Of a DNA stretch of 43,762 bases, positions 34,643 to 41,899 are shown in pieces. Made by a program: the position numbers and the translations under genes. This DNA is from UMGS902 sp045538895 (GTDB taxonomy: Bacteria > Bacillota > Clostridia > Oscillospirales > CAG-272): assembly GCA_045538895.1 (NCBI GenBank), contig JAZQEH010000084.1, positions 1-43,762 of the forward strand, given 5' to 3'. The number at the start of each line of letters is the position of its first letter. Within the stretch, counting starts at the first letter, position 1. The notes under the pieces were generated by a model that saw only the letters and a program-made list of their open reading frames with translations, searched no databases and was not told the origin of the DNA.

Positions 34643-35917
34643 TTATTCCTCTTCCTCTTCGGGAAGTTCGTTTACGGTTACTTTAACCTCGATTACGTGA
34701 ATGTCATCAGCATCGGTGATTTCGATATGCAGATTCTTGTAATCAAATTCCATACCGACCTCGGGAGTCTGCTCAAGCACCTCGGCACACCAGCCGTTAA
34801 CGGTGTTACAATCCGACTCAAAGTCACGGTCGTCAACGTCAAGCTCATCAAACATATCGTAAACGTTCATGTCGCCGAGAACCTTATACGTGCCGTCCTC
34901 GTTTTCAGCAATGCTAACGATAATTTCATCGCTTTCATCCCAGATGTCGCCAACGATCTGTTCAAGGATATCCTCCATTGTAACGATACCGAGCGTGCCG
35001 CCGTACTCATCGAGAACGACAACGATCTGCACCTGCTTTTCACGCATGGTTTCAAGTGCGGAATTAAGCCTCATGGATGCAGGCAGGAACACAGGGTCAC
35101 GCATAATATCCGAAACATGAGTTTCGTGATTAATAGCATACTGCTTATAGTAGTAGTTAATATTAACGATACCTACGATGTTATCAATCGTTCCCTTGTA
35201 AACAGGCAGACGGCTATAGCGTGAAGCGTTGATAACTTTCAGGTTTTCCGCAATACTGTCATCAACGTCAAGCGCAACGACGTCCTTGCGGTGAGTGATT
35301 ATTTCATTGAGCAATATATCGTTGAACTCAATAGCACTCTGCAAAAGCTCACTCTTGTCCTCATCAATGCCACCGTCCTCTTCGGCGGCTTCAATAATAG
35401 TAACAAGCTCTTCCTCAGTAACCGAATCGTCGCTCTTGCCCCAGATTTTAGAGCAAAGTTTGAGTATCTGTGCAACAACAAAGGTTATCGGTGAAAAAAC
35501 GATTGTGAAGAATGCAAGCGGATATGCAAAAAGACACACCATTTTTTCAGAGTTCTGTTTACAAACTACTTTAGGCACTATTTCGCCGAAAATAAGAATC
35601 AGTATAGTAATAATTACCGTTGAAGCCGTAACGGCAACAGACTTTGCACCCTCGTTACCAAAACCTGCGGCAATGGTAAGCGCAATAGTGGTCGATACCG
35701 CAGAAGCACCGATATTTACGAAATTGTTACCGACGAGAATTGCGGTGAGTGCCGACTCAAACTTATCGCTGAGTCGCACAGCAAGAGCTGCCACACGGCT
35801 GCCGTCCTCTGCCATTCTTCTGAGTCTTACACGGTTTACCGATGTGTAAGCAATCTCGGTACCCGAAAAGAATGCGGAGAAGATGATAAGAACAACTATC
35901 AGAATATAACTCATCAT
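34643..35917 (-). CDS. CNNM/CBS/CorC-domain membrane protein (HlyC/CorC family), copy 2
   Basis: Four hydrophobic segments of a CNNM (DUF21) domain (to ~170, start MSYILIVVLIIFSAFFSGTEIAYTS) are followed by an acidic linker TEEELVTIIEAAEEDGGIDEDKSELLQSAIEF, a CBS pair (~200-325, IMRDPVFLPAS, VVLDEYGGTLGIVTMEDILEQIVGDIWDE) and the CorC_HlyC C-terminal domain (~340-410). The family covers Mg2+/Co2+ transport or efflux; the haemolysin label is historical. Its start overlaps the upstream paralogue's stop (ATGA). Length (424 aa) is standard. Confidence 0.92.
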   Translation of the reverse strand: MMSYILIVVLIIFSAFFSGTEIAYTSVNRVRLRRMAEDGSRVAALAVRLSDKFESALTAILVGNNFVNIGASAVSTTIALTIAAGFGNEGAKSVAVTASTVIITILILIFGEIVPKVVCKQNSEKMVCLFAYPLAFFTIVFSPITFVVAQILKLCSKIWGKSDDSVTEEELVTIIEAAEEDGGIDEDKSELLQSAIEFNDILLNEIITHRKDVVALDVDDSIAENLKVINASRYSRLPVYKGTIDNIVGIVNINYYYKQYAINHETHVSDIMRDPVFLPASMRLNSALETMREKQVQIVVVLDEYGGTLGIVTMEDILEQIVGDIWDESDEIIVSIAENEDGTYKVLGDMNVYDMFDELDVDDRDFESDCNTVNGWCAEVLEQTPEVGMEFDYKNLHIEITDADDIHVIEVKVTVNELPEEEEE

Positions 35918-37179
35918 TTTTCAAGTTCCTCCTTTGCTTCTTCTTCATTATCACAAAGGCGGACAATTATGCTGAGCAAGGTCTCGTCCTCAATTTTGCC
36001 TGCGACAACCGAAAGCGTATCATAAGTGAAGCCTTCGCCTTCGCAAAGTTTGGATTCTATATTTGTACGAAGCCATGCTTCAAGCGTTTTCTTGCCAATA
36101 TCGTCGGGAATACGCTTGTCATAGCCGATACGTACAAGTGCATCACGGACCTTCATCTTCGGCGTAATTTCAAAATAATTACCGCCAAGCTTAATAAAGT
36201 CTTCGTCATACACGTCATATTCGTCCCAGATTTCGCCTACAATTTCCTCAAGAAAGTCCTCAATCGTCGCAATACCGACAGTCTTGTTATCCTCACGGAC
36301 AACAAGAAACTGCTGCTTTCCTGCACTCATTTCCTTAAAGAGGTCATCAATAGCCGCATCGGGAGCAGCAAATTTAGGTTTTATAAGCACACGCCGGATA
36401 TTAACGTGTCCACGGCGCAAATAAGTACGCAAATACTCACGGACGGAAAGTATACCCACAACGTTGTCAACGTCACCGTCATAAACAAGCAGACGTGAAA
36501 AGGACGTGGTCTTAACCGTTTCAAGTATCTTTGCGGGATCCTCGTGTATTTCAATACCGAAGATATCGTCACGCATTGTCATAACGTCCTCAACGGGTGT
36601 CTTGGTAAACTCCACCGCACCCTGCAAAAGGTCTGCCTGCTCCTCGTCGAGAGTGCCGCTTTCCTCTGCGGTGTCAATAATGGTTTCAAGCTCTTCCTCG
36701 GTGATACGCTCGTCCTGACCGCCGCCGAAAATCATTGAAAACAGTGCGCTGATTTTTACAAACAAAAACGCAACGGGAGTAAAAAGCTTCATCAAAAAAG
36801 AGAGTGAGGGTGCATACGCAAGTGCAACCTTCTCACTGTTTGCATTAGCAAAACTCTTGGGAAGCATCTCACTGAACAAAAATACGATCAACGTGGTAAC
36901 AACCGTTGACAGAATCGCAGGAATGCCCCAGCTTGCGGCAATAACCGTTGCAAGAGCAGAACACGTAAGGTGCATGATGTTGTTACCAATAAGGATAGTA
37001 ATAATCGCCTTATCGAAGTTGTTTGTTATGTGGAGAGCCTTCTTAGCCTTGCGGTTGCCGTCTTCTGCGGCATTCCTGAGTCTGATTTTATTGGCTCTCG
37101 CATACGAACTCTCGGCGCTTGCAAAATATGCACCGCCTAAAATGAGCAATATGTAGCATAATATACTGCCCGCGTCCAT
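35914..37179 (-). CDS. CNNM/CBS/CorC-domain membrane protein (HlyC/CorC family), copy 1
   Basis: This paralogue has the same domain order as its downstream neighbour: CNNM membrane domain (~5-170), acidic linker TEEELETIIDTAEESGTLDEEQADLLQGAVEF, CBS pair with VREDNKTVGIATIEDFLEEIVGEIWDEYD, and C-terminal CorC domain. The ATG at 37179 is used (421 aa), with AAAGGAG 12 bp upstream, a rather long spacing; an in-frame TTG at 37191 abuts that site and cannot be served by it. The two genes probably arose by tandem duplication but have diverged considerably, so they may form a heteromer or handle different ions (inference). Confidence 0.9.
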   Translation of the reverse strand: MDAGSILCYILLILGGAYFASAESSYARANKIRLRNAAEDGNRKAKKALHITNNFDKAIITILIGNNIMHLTCSALATVIAASWGIPAILSTVVTTLIVFLFSEMLPKSFANANSEKVALAYAPSLSFLMKLFTPVAFLFVKISALFSMIFGGGQDERITEEELETIIDTAEESGTLDEEQADLLQGAVEFTKTPVEDVMTMRDDIFGIEIHEDPAKILETVKTTSFSRLLVYDGDVDNVVGILSVREYLRTYLRRGHVNIRRVLIKPKFAAPDAAIDDLFKEMSAGKQQFLVVREDNKTVGIATIEDFLEEIVGEIWDEYDVYDEDFIKLGGNYFEITPKMKVRDALVRIGYDKRIPDDIGKKTLEAWLRTNIESKLCEGEGFTYDTLSVVAGKIEDETLLSIIVRLCDNEEEAKEELEK

Positions 37180-37215
37180 TAGATATACCAACTCCTTTAT
37201 AATAGCGTATATAGT

Positions 37216-37245
37216 AGTATACCATCATTTTTATCTTTGTGTCAA
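37216..37245 (-). promoter_or_regulatory. Sigma-A promoter of the CorC pair
   Basis: Minus strand TTGACA (37245-37240), 18-bp spacer, TATACT (37221-37216). No M-box-like Mg2+ riboswitch fits in the ~36-nt leader. Confidence 0.75.
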
Positions 37246-37272
37246 GAAACGCAAAAACGAGAAAAACAAAGA

Positions 37273-37305
37273 AAAACGGCGAAAATCGAAGATTTCAGCC
37301 GTTTT
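37273..37305 (-). terminator. Terminator downstream of the VanY-type gene
   Basis: The minus-strand hairpin AAAACGGC(TG)AAATC / GATTT(TC)GCCGTTTT with a short loop is followed by T-rich sequence, 65 bp after the stop. Confidence 0.7.
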
Positions 37306-37369
37306 AAAAGTTTGTAAACTCATTTTTGGGAGAAAACCGCCATTATTTGCCCCAAAACCGAAAGTTTCC

Positions 37370-38332
37370 CTATTTATGCAAAGTAACAATTATTCCGCTT
37401 ACGTTATCGCCCGAAACTGTATAATCAATTCCTTTGGGAATTTCAATTTCAACGCTTTCTGCACCGCCGTCAAAAAGCACGTAGAAGCACTCATAATTTA
37501 CACCGTCATACTCAAAGGTAAGATGCTTTTCACCGTACATATGACGCTGTAAAACCCCGATATACTCTTCAAGCGTCATGCCGTTTTCAAAGATGTACGC
37601 AGCATGACCTTTGCCAACGTATCTGAAATGGTCGCTGTCACTGTCAGGATAACGCAGAATATATCCGTATTTTGCACAGTTTTCGTAAATCCAGTTATAT
37701 GGTTCGCCTGCCGAAGCAAGTGCCGTCGGCGTACCGTCATAAATATTCACGTCAAAAGCATAGCCTGTGAGATGCTCATGTGTGCATCTGTCACTCGGTG
37801 CATCAAAATACGCCATACGCAAATGGTAGTTTGCACTACCCGTCGCAGAATAGAACGCACCGAACATTTCCTCTGCCGCATTGAATGCCGCACGCTCAAG
37901 CTTTATCGAATTGTCAACTATTTTGTACTTTGACGACTTTGCACCGAGCAAAGTAACGATATCCGCACCCTCGGCACGGTACGCACGGTCAATCTCATCG
38001 GTAACGAGAATAAGCGAGCCTGCATACATCTGCTTTTTATCCAATGCAAGCTTTTCGGTTACGTTGCCCTCATAAAAAGAGTCAGGAGATGCAATAATCG
38101 GTTCTTCGGTAACATACTCAGTCTGTGTAATTTCAGCCGTAGAGGTAACGGTTTCTTCGGGTGGCATATAGTTTTGGGAAAGCTTATACGCTGCCCAGCC
38201 GATGAGAACCCATACTGCCAGAATGGTAACGCAGATAAAGGCTATTACAAAGGTTTTCAGCCGCTTTGTTTTTTTCATATATTGACGCCTTTTTGCAAGC
38301 AAATGTGCATCAGGTTCGTTATTATAATTCAT
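37370..38332 (-). CDS. VanY-type D-Ala-D-Ala carboxypeptidase (M15B), atypical active site
   Basis: This 320-aa membrane-anchored protein has a basic N-terminus, a membrane segment (~27-50), a Thr/Glu-rich stalk (to ~85), the M15B peptidase region (~100-260) and an extra C-terminal ~60-residue beta-type tail. Zinc-ligand motif THEHLTGYAFD (His187, Asp194) is intact, and a third His is present in SDHFRYVG (His235). The usual ExWH catalytic segment reads DSDH, with Glu replaced by Asp and Trp by Asp. Family members remove the terminal D-Ala of peptidoglycan stems. The ATG follows AGGAG. It is monocistronic and divergent from the PqqD operon. Activity is uncertain because of the replaced base. 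Confidence 0.85.
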   Translation of the reverse strand: MNYNNEPDAHLLAKRRQYMKKTKRLKTFVIAFICVTILAVWVLIGWAAYKLSQNYMPPEETVTSTAEITQTEYVTEEPIIASPDSFYEGNVTEKLALDKKQMYAGSLILVTDEIDRAYRAEGADIVTLLGAKSSKYKIVDNSIKLERAAFNAAEEMFGAFYSATGSANYHLRMAYFDAPSDRCTHEHLTGYAFDVNIYDGTPTALASAGEPYNWIYENCAKYGYILRYPDSDSDHFRYVGKGHAAYIFENGMTLEEYIGVLQRHMYGEKHLTFEYDGVNYECFYVLFDGGAESVEIEIPKGIDYTVSGDNVSGIIVTLHK

Positions 38333-38362
38333 TAATATGCTCCTAATTTAAAATACACAACA

Positions 38363-38391
38363 ATTTTAGCATATTTTCACAACCGTGTAAA
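38363..38391 (-). promoter_or_regulatory. Putative promoter of the VanY-type gene
   Basis: Minus strand TTTACA (38391-38386), 17-bp spacer, TAAAAT (38368-38363), ~31 bp from the ATG. Confidence 0.55.
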
Positions 38392-38410
38392 TGTTTTTTA
38401 TAAATTTTCA

Positions 38411-38439
38411 TTGACATTTTATAAAAAATCATATATACT
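38411..38439 (+). promoter_or_regulatory. Sigma-A promoter of the PqqD/S26 operon
   Basis: TTGACA (38411-38416), 17-bp spacer, TATACT (38434-38439), with a ~33-nt leader ending in AAAGGAGA. A strong housekeeping promoter for a small operon. Confidence 0.85.
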
Positions 38440-38479
38440 ATTCTCGTTGTAAGGAAAAGTATACAAAAGGAGATTTCGT

Positions 38480-38740
38480 ATGAAAATCAAAGACGGATAC
38501 ATTGTTAGAAAAATCGGCACTAAATACTACGCTGTTTCTGCAGCACGTGCAGCAGAGGGCGGCGGAATGATAGCACTTAACGAAACCGGTGCATTCATCT
38601 GGGATCTTCTCAAAGAAGAAACTACACTTGAAGCTGTTGCAAAGGCACTTGCCGACAAGTACGAAATAGACCTTGAAACCGCAACACGTGACACAGAAGC
38701 ATATCTCTGTATGCTCAAGGAGGCAAACGCTCTTGCGTGA
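38480..38740 (+). CDS. PqqD-family protein (RiPP recognition element type)
   Basis: This 86-aa protein fits the PqqD winged-helix fold: beta-rich start (YIVRKIGTKYYAVS), the signature MIALNETGAFIWDLLKEE (~30-47), then helical TLEAVAKALADKYEIDLETATRDTEAYLCMLKEAN. PqqD-type proteins bind leader peptides and present them to modifying enzymes. Here the only partner is an S26-like peptidase whose start overlaps by 8 bp. No radical SAM enzyme, transporter or obvious precursor peptide is nearby. The Shine-Dalgarno is AAAGGAG. A free-standing regulator or adaptor role is equally possible. Confidence 0.9.
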   Translation: MKIKDGYIVRKIGTKYYAVSAARAAEGGGMIALNETGAFIWDLLKEETTLEAVAKALADKYEIDLETATRDTEAYLCMLKEANALA

Positions 38741-39197
38741 CGTAGTGGAACTTAATGAGCTTTATCCGCTTATGAAAGAGGTTATCGAAAGCGGTGGAGA
38801 GTTCAGATTTTACCCACGTGGCATAAGTATGGAGCCGCTTTTGCATCAAGGTGATGACTCTGTTGTGCTTGCGGCCGTTGATTGCATAAACGAGGGTGAC
38901 GTGCTTTTTTACAGACGTGAAAGCGGACAGTTTGTTCTGCACCGTCTTATCGAAAAAAGGGGAAAAACGCTTACTATGTCGGGCGACAATCAGCTCGCAA
39001 TGGAATACGGTGTAAAGCCCTCGCAGGTTCTGGCGAAAATGGTTGCTTATTATAAGGGTGACACCTATCACAGTATAAACGAAGAAGAATATATTGCATA
39101 CACGAAAAAACAGTTAAAACGTTATCCGTTTTATCGCCGCAGTAAAACCATACATTCGATTTTAAAGTTCGCAAAAAAGTTACTGAAAAAGAACTGA
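38733..39197 (+). CDS. S24/S26-family signal-peptidase-like protein
   Basis: I choose TTG at 38733 (154 aa). AAGGAGG lies 9 bp upstream inside pqqD and the ATG further upstream lacks support. Residues ~25-60 hold the nucleophile box FYPRGISMEPLL with the expected catalytic Ser, followed by GDVLFYRRESGQFVLHRLIEKRG and SGDNQ. This is the S26 order, with His in the HRL position where bacterial LepB has Lys, so it is of the Ser-His (archaeal/ER-like) type. There is no N-terminal membrane segment, unlike housekeeping signal peptidases; a basic C-terminal tail could contact membrane or nucleic acid. Coupled to PqqD, it may process a peptide recognised by it (inference). Confidence 0.85.
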   Translation: MRDVVELNELYPLMKEVIESGGEFRFYPRGISMEPLLHQGDDSVVLAAVDCINEGDVLFYRRESGQFVLHRLIEKRGKTLTMSGDNQLAMEYGVKPSQVLAKMVAYYKGDTYHSINEEEYIAYTKKQLKRYPFYRRSKTIHSILKFAKKLLKKN

Positions 39198-39199
39198 AC

Positions 39200-39226
39200 A
39201 AAGCCAAGCTAACGCTTGGCTTTTTG
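39200..39226 (+). terminator. Intrinsic terminator of the PqqD/S26 operon
   Basis: Stem AAAGCCAAGC / GCTTGGCTTT, loop TAAC, T run; 3 bp after the stop. It shows the operon has only two genes. Confidence 0.92.
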
Positions 39227-39250
39227 TTTTGAAAAAGGCAAATGTGAAGA

Positions 39251-39408
39251 TAAATTAAGGTTTAGGAAAGTAACGGGGACAAGCAAACATGTAGGGCGGG
39301 GGTTTATCTCCCGCCGTAAGCCGTGATTTGATATCGTACCAGCGGCGGAAGCAAGCCCCCGCCCTACGGTATGTCAATGAAATTCATATCATCATAAACA
39401 ATAATCTA
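39251..39408. repeat. Framed repeat with module D (158 bp)
   Basis: Frame ends are 39251-39268 (TAAATTAAGGTTTAGGAA, then AGTAACGGGG) and 39391-39408 (inverted TAGATTATTGTTTATGAT). The interior is a long GC-rich inverted repeat, TGTAGGGCGGGGG (near 39291) / CCCCCGCCCTACGG (near 39357), with a CCGCCG/CGGCGG inner part. The tip TAG (39408-39406) is the stop codon of the spoVAF-like gene. Confidence 0.85.
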
Positions 39409-40812
39409 CTTCTTTGGCAATCGGAACAATAGTCTGCACAGTGCTTTTCCGTTAAACGGTATAAGCGGATAGAGGTAGGAGCGGCGGCGATTGAGGTTTG
39501 CGTTTGTCGCAATCAGCGTTATTATTCCAACAAGCCCAAGCACAAACCCCCACACACCGAAAATCGCTGTAGCCGCAAGCAGAAGCATGCGCATAAACTT
39601 TACCGCATAGCCAAGTTCATAGCTTGCCTGCGTAAAGTTTGCAATGGCTACAAACGCCATATACAGAATAACCTCGGGTATAAGCCAACCTATGTCAACC
39701 GCAAAATCACCGAGGATAAGACCGCCGACAACGCTTAAAGAATTTGCAAGCATGCTCGGCGTGTTCATAGAAGCCAGCTTCAGCCCGTCAATCACAAACT
39801 CAACCAAAAATAGCTGTGCAACGAGCGGCAGCGAACCGTGGTCCTCGGGTATGACAAACGAAAGCCACTGCGGCACATACTGCGGATGCATCACAAGCAG
39901 ATACCATAGCGGTACCAGAAAAAGCGTGAGCCAGAAAATAGTATGCCGCACGATTCGCAGATAGGTTCCCGTAAACGGCGGAAAATAGTAGTCACCCGTT
40001 TCCTGCAAAAAGTCAAAAATAGATGTCGGCAATATCATGGCATCGGGCGAGGTGTCGCAAAGCAGCAGCACACTGCCCTCCATTATCTGTGCCGCAGCCG
40101 TGTCGGGACGCTCGGTATATCTGATTTTGGGAAAAGGATTGTACCACTTTTGCCCGATAAGGCTCTCTGCAAGGCTTTCATGCCCCATCGGCAGGCTGTC
40201 CGCCTTTATTCCATCAAGCTTTTTTTCAAGCCATTTCACATATTTTTCATCGGCTGTTCCCTCAAGATATACAAGTGCGATATCGTTTTTCGAGGAACTG
40301 CCGATATTTTTGTATACCACACGCAAGTTTGTATCACGTATGCGGCGGCGGATAAGTGCCGTGTTGAAAATCAGAGTTTCCACAAAGCCGTCACGTGCTC
40401 CGCGCATTACCCTGTCGCTTTCAGGCTCCTCAACTCCGCGTACAGGGTAAGTACGCGCATCTATCAGCACAGCACTGTTTCCGAACGTTTCGCCAAGTAT
40501 CAGCACTCCGCCACTCATAACCTGCATAATGGCACGCTCGGTATCATACGCCGTTTCAACCTCTACGTACGGCACGTTACCGTCTATAAAACGCTGTGCA
40601 GCCCCCTCGCCCTTGGGCATTTCCTTAACCGAGAGAAAATGCGTCATAAGCTTCTGCATGCTCTCGTCCTTCACAAAGCCGTCAATATAGTAAAGGGTAA
40701 GCTCATTTTCAGCTACGATCAACCGCCTTTTTATTATGTCAAACGACCTGTCGGGCAACAGCATACCGTCTATAAGCTTTATATTCTCCTCATAACTACC
40801 CGTAAAAAGCAA
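39406..40812 (-). CDS. spoVAF: Spore germination protein, SpoVAF/GerA-A family
   Basis: This 468-aa protein has an N-terminal soluble domain (~1-270) with the SpoVAF-like RGARDGFVETLIFNTALIRRRIRDTNLRV, SKNDIALVYLEG and YTERPDTAAAQIMEGSVLLLCDTSP. About five to six membrane segments follow (~280-440), with the conserved PPFTGTYLRIVRH at the boundary and PEDHGSLPLVAQLFLVEFVIDGLKLAS. Family members form channels with SpoVAEa or germinant receptors in the spore inner membrane. No gerB/gerC partner is adjacent, so SpoVAF is preferred over a germinant receptor. The TTG start at 40812 has GGAGG 7 bp upstream, but that site lies in a long hairpin; an ATG 18 codons in is the alternative. The stop codon is the tip of a framed repeat. 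Confidence 0.85.
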   Translation of the reverse strand: MLFTGSYEENIKLIDGMLLPDRSFDIIKRRLIVAENELTLYYIDGFVKDESMQKLMTHFLSVKEMPKGEGAAQRFIDGNVPYVEVETAYDTERAIMQVMSGGVLILGETFGNSAVLIDARTYPVRGVEEPESDRVMRGARDGFVETLIFNTALIRRRIRDTNLRVVYKNIGSSSKNDIALVYLEGTADEKYVKWLEKKLDGIKADSLPMGHESLAESLIGQKWYNPFPKIRYTERPDTAAAQIMEGSVLLLCDTSPDAMILPTSIFDFLQETGDYYFPPFTGTYLRIVRHTIFWLTLFLVPLWYLLVMHPQYVPQWLSFVIPEDHGSLPLVAQLFLVEFVIDGLKLASMNTPSMLANSLSVVGGLILGDFAVDIGWLIPEVILYMAFVAIANFTQASYELGYAVKFMRMLLLAATAIFGVWGFVLGLVGIITLIATNANLNRRRSYLYPLIPFNGKALCRLLFRLPKK

Positions 40813-40816
40813 AAAA

Positions 40817-40855
40817 ACACCTCCGTCAGCACTTTTTAATAAGTGTTGACGGAGG
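40817..40855 (-). terminator. Hairpin that is both terminator of the kinase gene and lid on the spoVAF-like RBS
   Basis: Minus strand: a ~15-bp stem (arms 40855-40841 and 40834-40820, one mismatch) with loop ATTAAA is followed by TGTTTTTTTGC, an intrinsic terminator 9 bp after the kinase stop. The downstream arm ends in GGAGG, the only Shine-Dalgarno for the TTG start at 40812. Confidence 0.8.
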
Positions 40856-40864
40856 GAACGTAAA

Positions 40865-41860
40865 TTATACCGTAATATCGGCTTTTTCCCTTATGCCGAA
40901 GCGTGCGTGATATTTTTCCTCCATGGGAATCCATCTTTCTTTAAACATGCGAGCCATGTTTTCTCCGTTACGAAGAAATATGCGACGCATCTGCTCATCG
41001 GCATCAACGTCAAAGAAAACCTTTATATCCGCATAGTCGCCGAAGTAAGGGTGCATACTGTATGCCCCCTCAACCACACGCAAATCAGCTGCCTTGACTT
41101 CACGCATGCCGCAAAGTGCCATTTTTGAGCAATCGAAAACACGGTAGGAAAAACCGTCTTTGCATTTTATAAACGGCAAGATCTCCTCCGAAAAACGCTC
41201 ATAATGCACGTTTCCGCCTGCTTCTGCAAGTCTTTCTTCAGTGCGTAGCTCCGTTGGCAAAAAGAAATCGTCCATATGTACCGCAGCAGCCCCCGTTATA
41301 AAGCAGAACGCCTTCGCCGCCTCGGTTTTGCCCGCAGCGGCACGTCCGTCAAATGCAATAACGTGCGTATCATCATTTACACGCTGTAAAATCGGGATAA
41401 GCCTTGCAATACGCATTGCCACAACACGGTATGCGGGCTTCTCTGCGGCACGGTAATTTTCACTGTGATGAACGGCACGGATACCGCCATTCAAATAATT
41501 TTCAATGTTTTCTCTGCCGATATACTCCTCTGCCTCATAAAGGCGGCGTATAAATCCGTCATCGCTGCCGTTTCCAAGCGATGCAGACAAAACAAACATA
41601 TTAAAAAGCCACTCGGCTTTGAGCTTTGCAAACTTCCATGCGGCAATATTCACTCTGCAAAAATCGCTTGAAATCTGCTCAATAAGCGGAATATCCTTTT
41701 CGGGTGTGAGGTCAAATTCCTTATAAAAATACTCACGTGCAGCACTCACGTCAGTCAGTGCGTGCTCGGCACCGAATGTTGCCTGATAGCACATTTTTAT
41801 TATATCCGCTGCAATTATTGACGGATGTATACTTATCTGTTCTTTTATAAATTCTTTCAT
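40865..41860 (-). CDS. Nucleoside/uridine-kinase-like protein with extra N-terminal domain
   Basis: This 331-aa protein has two parts. Residues 1-~160 form a helical domain I do not recognise (Trp, His and aromatic residues, HHSENYRAAEKPAYRVV). Residues ~165-331 form a uridine-kinase-like P-loop domain, with GRAAAGKT at 172-179, a slightly altered Walker A (GxxxxGKT), VHMDDFFLP and RVVEGAYSMHP, then KVFFDVDADEQMRRIFLRNG. The substrate is unknown. The start ATG has only a weak GGAA site and lies 11 bp past the gpmI terminator stem. It is separated from the spoVAF-like gene by the terminator/RBS hairpin. Distinct from the kinase at 18262. Confidence 0.82.
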   Translation of the reverse strand: MKEFIKEQISIHPSIIAADIIKMCYQATFGAEHALTDVSAAREYFYKEFDLTPEKDIPLIEQISSDFCRVNIAAWKFAKLKAEWLFNMFVLSASLGNGSDDGFIRRLYEAEEYIGRENIENYLNGGIRAVHHSENYRAAEKPAYRVVAMRIARLIPILQRVNDDTHVIAFDGRAAAGKTEAAKAFCFITGAAAVHMDDFFLPTELRTEERLAEAGGNVHYERFSEEILPFIKCKDGFSYRVFDCSKMALCGMREVKAADLRVVEGAYSMHPYFGDYADIKVFFDVDADEQMRRIFLRNGENMARMFKERWIPMEEKYHARFGIREKADITV

Positions 41861-41871
41861 ATTGAAATTCC

Positions 41872-41899
41872 AAAAAAGGAGGCAAGAGCCTCCTTTTTT
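41872..41899 (-). terminator. Intrinsic terminator of gpmI
   Basis: Stem AAAAAAGGAGGC / GCCTCCTTTTTT, loop AAGA (plus-strand reading), beginning at the last base of the gpmI stop codon; A/T-symmetric, so usable from either side. Confidence 0.9.
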
